Made by a program: the position numbers and the translations under genes. DNA of 15,909 bases, from the NCBI GenBank assembly GCA_018221005.1, contig JAAOXW010000030.1, forward strand, positions 1-15,909, in the 5' to 3' direction. The stretch's first letter is position 1. Every line of letters starts with the position of its first letter. Of the stretch, positions 1-6,001 are shown one piece after another. The notes below the pieces were generated by a model. That model was not told the origin of the DNA. It was given only the letters and a program-made list of their open reading frames with translations, and ran no database searches. This DNA is from Candidatus Altarchaeota archaeon. GTDB taxonomy: Archaea; SpSt-1190.

Positions 1-1
1 A

Positions 2-721
2 TTATGCACGAACGGTTATCTCTTTTGCAACCCCACTATCCTTAATCTGATTAGCTACCTTTTCAAGGTCCCAGAGGGGGTATGGTTGTATGTCGGTGAA
101 TCTAGTGTCTACATAGGAATCTGCACCGGAAAAAAAGTTCTGAAGCACATAGTGTTTGAGGGGGGCCAATTGTTTAGCAATTTCTAGGACAACTTCAAGT
201 TTTGAGATTGCAGGAACTACGGTGGTGCGAAATTCATATGGAATTCCCGCTTCCTTCACAAGCTCAATACTTTTCACAACATCATTGAACGCTTGGACAG
301 AGCATTTAGTGACTTCGTAATATTTCTCATATTCCAGGGGGGCTTTCACATCTAGGGCAATGTAGTCGAGTAGTTCTTGGTCAATCATGTTTTTGAGTTG
401 GTCATAGGAACCACCATTGGTATCTAGTTTAATGGCTAAATCCAGGTCCTTCACACGTTGTGAAAATTCCACAATGTCTTTTTGTATTAGGGGTTCTCCA
501 CCAAGAAGAACCACCCCATCAAGGAGGTTTTTTCGTTTCTGAAAAAAGTCTAGGACTTCCTGTGTCTTTCGAGGGGTTTCGAATCTCTCAGGTAGAACTA
601 CTTCTACATTGTAGCAATAACCGCAACGGAAATTGCACCCTTGAAAAAAAACGACGGATGCGACCTTGCCAGGAAAGTCGATCAATGACGTCTTAATTAG
701 AGAGCCTATCTTTACATCCAT
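2..721 (-). CDS. nrdG: Anaerobic ribonucleotide reductase activating protein (radical SAM activase)
   Basis: Radical SAM enzyme that reductively cleaves S-adenosylmethionine on a [4Fe-4S] cluster to install the glycyl radical on anaerobic ribonucleotide reductase. The cluster motif CNFRCGYC (CxxxCxxC) is at residues 29-36 of the 239-residue protein, followed by GGEPL (the SAM-binding GGE motif) and further TIM-barrel strands (IKLDTNG, IALDVKAP). The length fits the longer, roughly 230-residue NrdG type rather than the ~155-residue E. coli type. A TTG at 727 is in frame, but the AGGT Shine-Dalgarno stretch is only about 2 nt from it and about 8 nt from the ATG at 721, so I chose 721. The gene overlaps the end of the glycyl-radical gene by 29 nt, so its substrate and the activase are probably translationally coupled. 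It is the last gene of the operon in this window. Confidence 0.9.
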   Translation of the reverse strand: MDVKIGSLIKTSLIDFPGKVASVVFFQGCNFRCGYCYNVEVVLPERFETPRKTQEVLDFFQKRKNLLDGVVLLGGEPLIQKDIVEFSQRVKDLDLAIKLDTNGGSYDQLKNMIDQELLDYIALDVKAPLEYEKYYEVTKCSVQAFNDVVKSIELVKEAGIPYEFRTTVVPAISKLEVVLEIAKQLAPLKHYVLQNFFSGADSYVDTRFTDIQPYPLWDLEKVANQIKDSGVAKEITVRA

Positions 722-920
722 CGGCAACTACCTTTGACTGTACCTCAAGGTTTTCATCAGTCATTCCAATACCGTTGGTTGTTTTTTCAAAAGTTCTGCG
801 CTGGCGGAACTCCTCTTGTTTTCCATCATTCCACTGGTTTACTGGCCTGATATATCCTACAACTCGGCTGAAGACTTCGCATCTCACCGGAAATTCTTGT
901 GGTTCGTATCTTTTAGACAT
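693..920 (-). CDS. Separate glycyl-radical domain of class III ribonucleotide reductase (NrdD C-terminal part)
   Basis: 75-residue protein that is essentially only the C-terminal glycyl-radical loop of NrdD. RCEVFSRVVGYIRPVNQW spans residues 13-30, with the predicted radical glycine at Gly22, followed by NDGKQEEFRQRR, the usual WNxGKxxEFxxR signature. A strong Shine-Dalgarno (AGGAGTGAT) lies just before the ATG at 920, so it is translated as its own protein. A longer reading to 989 would start inside the catalytic gene and has no such site. It lies in a different frame from the catalytic gene, 49 nt after that gene's stop, and overlaps nrdG. The last ~25 residues are unlike NrdD and partly reflect the overlap with nrdG. 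The inference is that it carries the radical and docks on the 581-residue catalytic protein. By analogy (YfiD/GrcA with pyruvate formate-lyase), a repair or spare radical subunit is also conceivable, but here no other glycyl domain is present. Confidence 0.85.
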   Translation of the reverse strand: MSKRYEPQEFPVRCEVFSRVVGYIRPVNQWNDGKQEEFRQRRTFEKTTNGIGMTDENLEVQSKVVADGCKDRLSN

Positions 921-949
921 TTTTATCACTCCTGTTTTTGTTTTTTGAT

Positions 950-972
950 TAAACTTTTTTTTAAAAAGTTTA
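950..972 (-). repeat. A/T inverted repeat between the two NrdD halves
   Basis: A perfect 10-bp inverted repeat (950-959 with 963-972, 3-nt loop) begins at the stop codon of the catalytic gene and lies just upstream of the Shine-Dalgarno of the glycyl-radical gene. On the minus strand it reads as a hairpin made almost only of A-U pairs, so it is weak. It might pause transcription or set the ratio of the two subunits; that role is inference. Confidence 0.45.
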
Positions 973-2715
973 TATGTTAAACTTTGCAAGTCCCGTATCT
1001 TTCATGAGTCCCGCTTGCGTTAGTGCGCTGGCGGCGTGGGAGTAAGGACAATAATCATACTTGCCAGCAATGTGGCCGTGTACTGGACAAATGCTGTAAG
1101 TTGGGGTAATAGTGTAATAGGGGCTGCTGAAGTTAGTGACTGCTTTTCGAACCAAGCTTTCAACGGCACTTGGCTCTGCTGCCTCACCTAACCAGGTGTG
1201 AATAACGGTACCTCCCGTATATCTGCGTTGAAGGCTCTCCTGATGTTCAAATAAATCAAAGACGTCCCCAGTGTGGTCCACAGGTAACCAAGTTGAGTTA
1301 GTATAGTAGGGGGCACTTTTACCCGCTAGGATAATGTCCTTTCCAAATTGGCGGCGATCAAGCTTCGCAAATCTATAGGTGGTTCCTTCTCCAGGAGTTG
1401 CTTCAAGATTAAAAATTACGCCCAATTCATCCTGGAACTGCTTCAGGTTTTCAAGCATTCTGTCAAGCACCTTCTCGGCAAAACGCTTGCCGTCCGGTGT
1501 GGAAATATCTTCTCCCATAAAGTTTAGCAAACCTTCGCTCATTCCAATTAATCCGATGGTGTTGAAATGGTGGGACCAGTATTTGCCCTCCAATTCTTTT
1601 ACTTGGCGGAGATAGAATTTTGAATAAGGGTAGAGTCCCTTTGTGGTCATTTTTTCTAGAAAGTCTCGCTTCACCATGAGCGTTTCTTTTGCGACCCTCA
1701 TCAAATCATCCACATAGGCCATGAACTGGCTCTCCTCCTTACTCAAGTAGCCGATTCGCCCCATATTGAGAGTTACGACTCCGATTGAACCTGTAAGGGG
1801 AGCGCTGGCAAAGAGGCCACCATTTCGTTTGCGTAATTCGCGTGTATCAAGTCTGAGTCTGCAACACATACTCCTAACATCATCTGGCTGAAGGTCACTA
1901 TTGACAAAGTTAGCAAAATAAGGGGTGCCGTACTTGGCAGTCATCTCCATAATCATATGGCTTATGTCCCCGCCCCAGTCCCAGTCTTTAGAAATGTTGT
2001 AAGTTGGAATGGGAAAAGTGAATGGGCGTCCCTTCGCATCCCCCTCGGTCATGACCTCAACGAAGGCTTTGTTAATGGTGTCAATCTCATCTGCATAGTC
2101 ACCATAAACTTCTCCAGTTTCCTTGCCCCCAAGAACAACGGGCGCCTCCTTGTAGAAGCTGGGGATAGTAACATCCATAGTAATATTAGTAAAGGGAGTT
2201 TGGAAGCCAACTCTTGTGGGGACATTCATATTGTACACAAACTCCTGCATCCCTTGTTTGACTTCCTCATATTCCAGTTTATCCGCTCGGACAAAGGGTG
2301 CAAGAAGAATGTCGAAGTCGCTAAAGGCTTGAGCTCCCGCAGCCTCGCCCTGAAGTGTGTACATGAAATTAACAGATTGTCCCAGAATTGCTCTATAGTG
2401 TTTGGCCGGTCGGCTGTCTACCTTGCCGGGAACGCCCGTAAGCCCCGTTTTTATTAAATCTGCAAAATCCCATCCAACACAATAAGTTGAGAGAGTGCCC
2501 ATATCGTGGATGTGAAAAAAGCCGTCCATGTGCATCTTGGCTGCTTCTTTTGAATATACTTTGGAGAGCCAGTATCTCTTAGTTATCTCCGCAGAGACGA
2601 AGAAGTTCATGGCTTGGAGAGAGTAGGTCATGTTGGCATTCTCTCTAATGCGCCAATCAAGCTTCTCAAGAAAACCCTCAACCAAGGTTATTGAGTCCCA
2701 CCAGTCCTGTTTCAT
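970..2715 (-). CDS. nrdD: Anaerobic (class III) ribonucleoside-triphosphate reductase, catalytic part without the glycyl-radical domain
   Basis: Reduces ribonucleotides to deoxyribonucleotides in the absence of oxygen, with a glycyl radical generating a cysteine thiyl radical. Family signatures run in order: ENANMTYS near residue 25, HIHDMGTLSTYCVGW at 68-82 with Cys79, SRPAKH, EAAGAQAFSDFD, TPFTNIT, and SMCCRLRLDTREL with a Cys pair at 284-285 (finger-loop thiyl Cys), then TGSIGVVTLN. The C-terminal metal site is CPVHG then CPYSHA, so the usual second CxxC is not intact. The protein stops there; the glycyl-radical loop is encoded by the next gene. Together the two proteins have 656 residues, close to ordinary NrdD without an ATP cone. 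No N-terminal ATP-cone is present, so dATP inhibition by a cone is not expected. ATG at 2715 follows GGGAGGGGGG; a TTG extension to 2766 has no support. Confidence 0.93.
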   Translation of the reverse strand: MKQDWWDSITLVEGFLEKLDWRIRENANMTYSLQAMNFFVSAEITKRYWLSKVYSKEAAKMHMDGFFHIHDMGTLSTYCVGWDFADLIKTGLTGVPGKVDSRPAKHYRAILGQSVNFMYTLQGEAAGAQAFSDFDILLAPFVRADKLEYEEVKQGMQEFVYNMNVPTRVGFQTPFTNITMDVTIPSFYKEAPVVLGGKETGEVYGDYADEIDTINKAFVEVMTEGDAKGRPFTFPIPTYNISKDWDWGGDISHMIMEMTAKYGTPYFANFVNSDLQPDDVRSMCCRLRLDTRELRKRNGGLFASAPLTGSIGVVTLNMGRIGYLSKEESQFMAYVDDLMRVAKETLMVKRDFLEKMTTKGLYPYSKFYLRQVKELEGKYWSHHFNTIGLIGMSEGLLNFMGEDISTPDGKRFAEKVLDRMLENLKQFQDELGVIFNLEATPGEGTTYRFAKLDRRQFGKDIILAGKSAPYYTNSTWLPVDHTGDVFDLFEHQESLQRRYTGGTVIHTWLGEAAEPSAVESLVRKAVTNFSSPYYTITPTYSICPVHGHIAGKYDYCPYSHAASALTQAGLMKDTGLAKFNI

Positions 2716-2784
2716 ATTTTTAACCCCCCTCCCAAAACGTAGCACACATTCTGAACGCGATGTCAATTAGGAGTCGGCAATTGG

Positions 2785-2790
2785 TTATAT
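2785..2790 (-). promoter_or_regulatory. Candidate TATA box of the nrdD operon
   Basis: The minus strand reads GCATATAACC here. Transcription would start near 2762, leaving a leader of about 47 nt that contains the GGAGGGGGG ribosome-binding site of nrdD. Two copies of GATTCGA, 14 nt apart, lie just upstream. The box is less consensus-like than others in the window. Confidence 0.35.
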
Positions 2791-2916
2791 GCGTTATTGG
2801 ACTCGAATCCATGTTATCGAATCATACTAATTAAATGAGAAATTTTTTAGTGGCGTTTTATGAATTTGTGGGGTGTTATTTTTAGAAAAAGTGAATGACT
2901 CAGTACCTCCAAAGGT

Positions 2917-3597
2917 TTAGAGTTTTCTAGCCACACATAAGAAAGCTGTGTGTATAATCCCTGAGCTCTCTGGACGGAGAGTTTTCTTGCCCGTCTTCCA
3001 CTCAAGCTGAAGGGTTTGGACCACTCTTTGTTCGAAGAAGTTCTCCTGACAAGCTTCTAGCCATTGTTGGACTTGGATAACTGTGGGTAAGTAGCACACC
3101 CAGTAACTCCCTTTTTTGAGGGCTTTTTTTGCTGCGCTCACGCCATCCCAAGGGTTGGGCAAATCAAAGAAGAGTAGATCTAAGTTAGTCTCAGTCAGCT
3201 TGAAGACATCTCCGAGTTTGAAATTGATTTTTTTGAGGCCAACCTTCTCGGCATTCGCTTTGGCAATTTTCTGGAATTCGGGACGCAACTCATAGCTAGT
3301 TAGGTTAGCTTCCCCAACCAATCGGGCCAACCAACAGGTCAGGAAACCTGAGCCTGAACCTGCCTCAACAACTTTCCAACCATGAGCTAGTCCAGTCAGC
3401 GCCACAATCTGGCCTGCGTCTTTGGGCAGAATGGCTTGAGGTTCCTTCTCGAAGGTTTCAAGCTGGTCAAGAAAGGATGCGGGAAAAACTTCAATACCTT
3501 TGGGGGCACGCTTAGAATCGGCGAAGCCCTCGGGGGTCGCTATTCGAGTTCCATTCGGGCTCGTCCACTTCTTTTTGCCGTCAGTTGCGGTGTGCAC
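2917..3597 (-). CDS. trmI: tRNA (adenine-N1)-methyltransferase, TrmI type (m1A57/m1A58)
   Basis: SAM-dependent methyltransferase that makes 1-methyladenosine in the T-loop of tRNA; characterised archaeal homologues methylate positions 57 and 58 and act as homotetramers. The sequence shows QAILPKDAGQIVALTGL leading to the SAM-binding motif VVEAGSGSGFLT, an acidic motif (YELRPEF), motif IV DLPNPW, and the C-terminal RPES.GIIHTAFL typical of the family. The 226-residue length is slightly short compared with about 250, mainly in the N-terminal domain. The start is a GTG at 3597 with no Shine-Dalgarno. A TATAAA box centred 23.5 nt upstream indicates a leaderless transcript beginning at this codon. 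The gene has its own promoter and is 200 nt from nrdD, so it is probably not part of that operon, although they share a strand. Confidence 0.87.
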   Translation of the reverse strand: MHTATDGKKKWTSPNGTRIATPEGFADSKRAPKGIEVFPASFLDQLETFEKEPQAILPKDAGQIVALTGLAHGWKVVEAGSGSGFLTCWLARLVGEANLTSYELRPEFQKIAKANAEKVGLKKINFKLGDVFKLTETNLDLLFFDLPNPWDGVSAAKKALKKGSYWVCYLPTVIQVQQWLEACQENFFEQRVVQTLQLEWKTGKKTLRPESSGIIHTAFLCVARKL

Positions 3598-3617
3598 GGA
3601 AAGAAGGGGGAGAGCGG

Positions 3618-3623
3618 TTTATA
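3618..3623 (-). promoter_or_regulatory. TATA box for trmI
   Basis: TATAAACC on the minus strand, centred 23.5 nt before the GTG start of trmI, gives a leaderless start. The box (ATATAAA) is nearly palindromic, and read on the plus strand (TTTATAT) it is also 24-25 nt before the left end of the structured element at 3645. Confidence 0.65.
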
Positions 3624-3644
3624 TGGTTGATTAACATGGAAAAT

Positions 3645-3855
3645 GCAAAGGACTGGGCCCTGACGTGAACCAATGTTTCGCCCAACTTATTCCCCTTTCG
3701 CTCTAAATCGCTAGACTTATCATGGCCCCTAATTCCATAGTTGGCCGGTAGGGTGCATCACAGACAATTACAGCCCAGTTTGTCTGAATGCTTCAGGGTC
3801 CGGCACCTCTTTGGAACCATCAACCGGAGTTGACTGTCAGGTTTGCCCCCTTTGC
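3645..3855 (-). ncRNA. Candidate structured non-coding RNA of unknown family (211 nt)
   Basis: No protein gene fits here, but the segment is highly self-complementary. The two ends pair: GCAAAGG (3645-3651) with CCTTTGC (3849-3855), GGGC (3655-3658) with GCCC (3845-3848), and CCTGAC (3659-3664) with GTCAGG (3836-3841), i.e. 17 bp with a 3-nt bulge on each strand. Inside are three arms. Arm one is a hairpin at 3821-3832, on the minus strand CAAC-UCCG-GUUG, a stable C(UNCG)G tetraloop. Arm two is long: GCCGG/CCGGC (3744-3748/3800-3804), GCAT/ATGC, then CAGACAA/TTGTCTG around a 12-nt loop. Arm three is CCAACT/AGTTGG (3682-3687/3739-3744). The tetraloop and a possible G-U pair favour the minus strand, where ATAAAT at 3879-3884 is 25-26 nt before the 5' end. 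It lacks the RNase P, SRP, 5S and tRNA signatures. A miniature inverted-repeat element is the main alternative. Confidence 0.5.
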
Positions 3856-3878
3856 GGATAATACTATTTATTACTTAG

Positions 3879-3884
3879 ATTTAT
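3879..3884 (-). promoter_or_regulatory. Candidate TATA box for the structured RNA
   Basis: ATAAAT on the minus strand, centred about 26 nt before position 3855, where the closing helix of the structured element begins. The spacing equals that of other promoters here, but the box is only moderately good, and on the plus strand the trmI box is placed equally well for the opposite end. Confidence 0.35.
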
Positions 3885-3961
3885 GGGTTTGCAAATGGCC
3901 TTGAGGTCAACTAAAGATGTTAAAAACCTAAAGCATATCTGTGGTGAAAAGAGATAGTAGT

Positions 3962-4645
3962 ATGGAAAGAGTTGCACTCTTCGATATCGACTACACTTTA
4001 CTTAAAAGTCACTTTGGCCACAGAAAGGCCTTTTCAAAGGGGTTTCTTGATGTTTTCAAGATTAAGGCATCTAAGTTTGCAAGTATGGGAGGTAGGATAG
4101 ATAATCAGGTAATTTACGAAGTTATGTTAGAAAACGGAGTTCCAGAGAAACAGGTGCGAGCCAAGTTAAAACAGTGTGGCGAAGCCATTCAAAATAATTT
4201 CTTGAAACTAGTAGAAAATGGGGAGGTTCGTGTCGAAACACTTGGAGGTGTTCAAGAAACGCTTTTAGCCCTAAAGAAGAACGAAATTCGAGTTGGGTTA
4301 CTAACGGGAAATATGGCAGCAATTGGATGGAAAAAGTTAGAAATGCTTAACCTTCGTAATTTTTTTGAATTTGGTATTTTTGGGGATCAAGGAATGACCC
4401 GCCCTGAGATTGCAAAACTCGCTGTAGAGTTTGTAAAAGGTAAGTTCGGGATTTTGAAAAAAAACATCGTTGTGATTGGGGACACAGACAACGACATTAA
4501 GGCTGCAACTGAGGCAGGTATGAAAGTAATTGGGGTTGCAACTGGAAATTTCTCAAAGGAGGATTTGAAGAAAGCGGGTGCAGATGCAGTTGTTTCAAAT
4601 TTGGAAAATGCGAGCGAAATTTTGAGATTAGTTAAAGAACTTTGA
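3962..4645 (+). CDS. HAD-superfamily phosphatase (phosphoglycolate phosphatase-like)
   Basis: Cytoplasmic haloacid-dehalogenase-type phosphohydrolase of 227 residues. Motif I is FDIDYTLL (nucleophile Asp8 and acid/base Asp10), followed by an alpha-helical cap (C1-type; about residues 15-90). Motif II is LLTGN, motif III would be a Lys in the GWKKLE region or just after, and motif IV is IGDTDNDIKAA with the Mg-binding Asp residues. This is the phosphoglycolate phosphatase/PGMB-like subgroup; the substrate cannot be named from sequence. GTG codons at 3941 and 3944 are in frame, but the ATG at 3962 puts the usual 5-8 residues before motif I, and a weak TATA-like CATATC lies about 26 nt upstream. 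Its neighbour 53 nt downstream is a PRC-barrel gene with its own TATA box. Confidence 0.85.
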   Translation: MERVALFDIDYTLLKSHFGHRKAFSKGFLDVFKIKASKFASMGGRIDNQVIYEVMLENGVPEKQVRAKLKQCGEAIQNNFLKLVENGEVRVETLGGVQETLLALKKNEIRVGLLTGNMAAIGWKKLEMLNLRNFFEFGIFGDQGMTRPEIAKLAVEFVKGKFGILKKNIVVIGDTDNDIKAATEAGMKVIGVATGNFSKEDLKKAGADAVVSNLENASEILRLVKEL

Positions 4646-4659
4646 GAGTTTTGGAAAGG

Positions 4660-4667
4660 TATATTAA
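4660..4667 (+). promoter_or_regulatory. TATA box for the PRC-barrel gene
   Basis: TATATTAA lies 15 nt after the HAD stop codon. Transcription would start near 4688, at the AGGTGA Shine-Dalgarno that precedes the ATG at 4699, or just before a GTG at 4690. Confidence 0.5.
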
Positions 4668-4698
4668 TGCTTGAAACTGGTGTTGACAGGTGAAAATC

Positions 4699-4941
4699 AT
4701 GGATGACAAAATCAAGGGTAAAAATATCATTGGAAAAACAGTTGTCAGTAAAGAGGGACGCAGGTTTGGTCTCGTAGGAGACGTAACTTTTGACCCCGGA
4801 ACAGGCGAACTGCTCAACATTGTACTCACAAGCCCTACTCAGTATGCTAAAAATATTTTGGGAACCGAATTGAGAATCTCTTTCACCGCAGTTGTCAGTA
4901 TGGGCGACTTCGTGATTGTTAGTGAAGAAGATTTAGTTTAA
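4699..4941 (+). CDS. PRC-barrel domain protein
   Basis: 80-residue stand-alone PRC-barrel, a small beta-barrel fold first seen in photosynthetic reaction centre H subunits and in RimM, and common as single-domain proteins in archaea. The pattern IIGKTVVSKEGRRFGLVGDV, then FDPGTGELLNIVLT, then VSMGDFVIVSEEDL matches the family (G-K-x-V, G-x-V-x-D, TGE, and a closing strand). Archaeal single-domain forms are suspected RNA-processing or protein-interaction modules, and some have been linked to cell division; no specific role can be assigned here. The ATG at 4699 has AGGTGA 5 nt upstream. A GTG at 4690, which adds three residues, would suit a leaderless start and cannot be excluded. The gene converges on the minus-strand nucleotidyltransferase gene 19 nt away. 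Confidence 0.8.
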   Translation: MDDKIKGKNIIGKTVVSKEGRRFGLVGDVTFDPGTGELLNIVLTSPTQYAKNILGTELRISFTAVVSMGDFVIVSEEDLV

Positions 4942-4960
4942 AGTTCCAGTTTGGGTTCTG

Positions 4961-5962
4961 TTAGATTAGTTTTATCTCGAAAACGTTTTCCATTACTTCT
5001 TTCTTTATGCCAATAATACTTCTGCCAACCTTGGCACCCGCCCCAACTCGAGAGCCCTCACCAATGAGACTTTCAGTTATGACCACTTTCTTTTCGAGAG
5101 TGACCTTTGGGCCAATTATAGAATCGGATATGTTGACATTGTCCTTTATGCGCGCTCCAGGAAGAATGACTGAGTTTACAATTTTCACATTCTTACCCAG
5201 TTTCGCATCCTCTGCTGAAACACTGGGGCCAATGAAACCCACCTTCCCCGCTACATTATTGAGGTGGACGGGGGGATAGATGTTGACTCCAGAAACGTTG
5301 TTTTGTGTGAGCTCCATTCGCCTTCTTAGAAAATCATTATTGGCATCTACATACTGACCTACGCCTCCGAGGTGATACCAGAAGGGTTTGAAGTCCTGAC
5401 CGTAGACGGGAGCCTTCATGTGGACAAAGTAAGAGATTAATTCATTCATGCGCATTTTATATGGAATTTTATCAAAAACTTCCGGTTCCATTACAAAAAT
5501 TCCGGAGGATATTTTATTAGAGAATATTAGGTCGGGTCGGGGTTTGTAGAGATAGCGAACAACCCGTCCATCGGGGTCAGTGCTGACAACTCCGTGTCGC
5601 CATGGGACGGAAGATTGAGTGAGACCAATTGAAATGGTAGCGTCCTTACTCCTATGGAAATCAATCAAGGGGTCTACTCGAAAGGGTGTGAAGATATCAG
5701 AGTAGTGGACCACAAAAGTGCCATCTATGACTTTCTCAACTGCCTTCAGACAAGAGGCACTGCCACTCCCCTCATCTTTTACAACTTGAACATCATAGTC
5801 TTTGAAATACTTAGTAAAGGGGGTAGTTACAATTACCTCGTGGTGTTCTAACTTTTTCAGCAAGGTCGCAAATAGTTCGCGCGACGTTACCTTCAAGAAG
5901 GTTTGAGGTTTTCTAGTGACTGGAAAATCTTCCCGGTATCCTACGGGCACAATAATCTGCAT
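4961..5962 (-). CDS. Sugar-phosphate nucleotidyltransferase-like protein with left-handed beta-helix domain; active site degenerate
   Basis: 333 residues in two parts: an N-terminal nucleotidyltransferase (GT-A-like) domain, about 1-215, and a C-terminal hexapeptide-repeat left-handed beta-helix, about 230-325 (runs such as VILPGARIKDNVNISDSIIG). Family landmarks remain: the PxT of the nucleotide loop (FPVTRKPQ), a YSD at 87-89 in place of the usual G-D metal site, HGVVSTDPDGRV at 123-134, and SGIFVMEPEV at 153-162. The invariant N-terminal GxGTRxxP loop is replaced by VGYREDFP, and the usual EKP is YKP. It therefore resembles GlmU- or GDP-mannose-pyrophosphorylase-type proteins but may be inactive or regulatory, like eukaryotic GMPPA. 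The start at 5962 is leaderless: TTTAAA is centred 24.5 nt upstream. It lies downstream of secD on the same strand, with its own promoter. Confidence 0.75.
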   Translation of the reverse strand: MQIIVPVGYREDFPVTRKPQTFLKVTSRELFATLLKKLEHHEVIVTTPFTKYFKDYDVQVVKDEGSGSASCLKAVEKVIDGTFVVHYSDIFTPFRVDPLIDFHRSKDATISIGLTQSSVPWRHGVVSTDPDGRVVRYLYKPRPDLIFSNKISSGIFVMEPEVFDKIPYKMRMNELISYFVHMKAPVYGQDFKPFWYHLGGVGQYVDANNDFLRRRMELTQNNVSGVNIYPPVHLNNVAGKVGFIGPSVSAEDAKLGKNVKIVNSVILPGARIKDNVNISDSIIGPKVTLEKKVVITESLIGEGSRVGAGAKVGRSIIGIKKEVMENVFEIKLI

Positions 5963-5983
5963 TTAATATATATACGCCCCCGA

Positions 5984-5989
5984 TTTAAA
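5984..5989 (-). promoter_or_regulatory. TATA box for the nucleotidyltransferase-like gene
   Basis: TTTAAATC on the minus strand, centred 24.5 nt before the ATG at 5962. A TATATATATTAA stretch directly before the ATG is too close to be the promoter for this start. Confidence 0.6.
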
Positions 5990-6001
5990 AACAAAACGCC
6001 C

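Noticed and set aside
921..989. N-terminal extension of the glycyl-radical protein
   Set aside because: It would be Lys/Phe-rich sequence from an A/T tract overlapping the catalytic gene; the Shine-Dalgarno favours the ATG at 920.
693..2715. Frameshift or assembly error as the reason for split NrdD
   Set aside because: Not fully excluded, but the second part has its own strong Shine-Dalgarno and ATG, and the catalytic part ends with a plausible tail; a single indel would not create this arrangement.
2798..2812. tRNA T-arm-like GGACTCGAATCC
   Set aside because: The loop lacks the TTC core, the stem is only 4 bp, and no acceptor, D or anticodon arm can be formed around it.
3645..3855. RNase P or SRP RNA identity of the structured element
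   Set aside because: The conserved P4 and SRP helix-8 sequences are absent; RNase P RNA is clearly at 10192-10575. A loop reading ACTGGGCTGTAA only superficially resembles P4.
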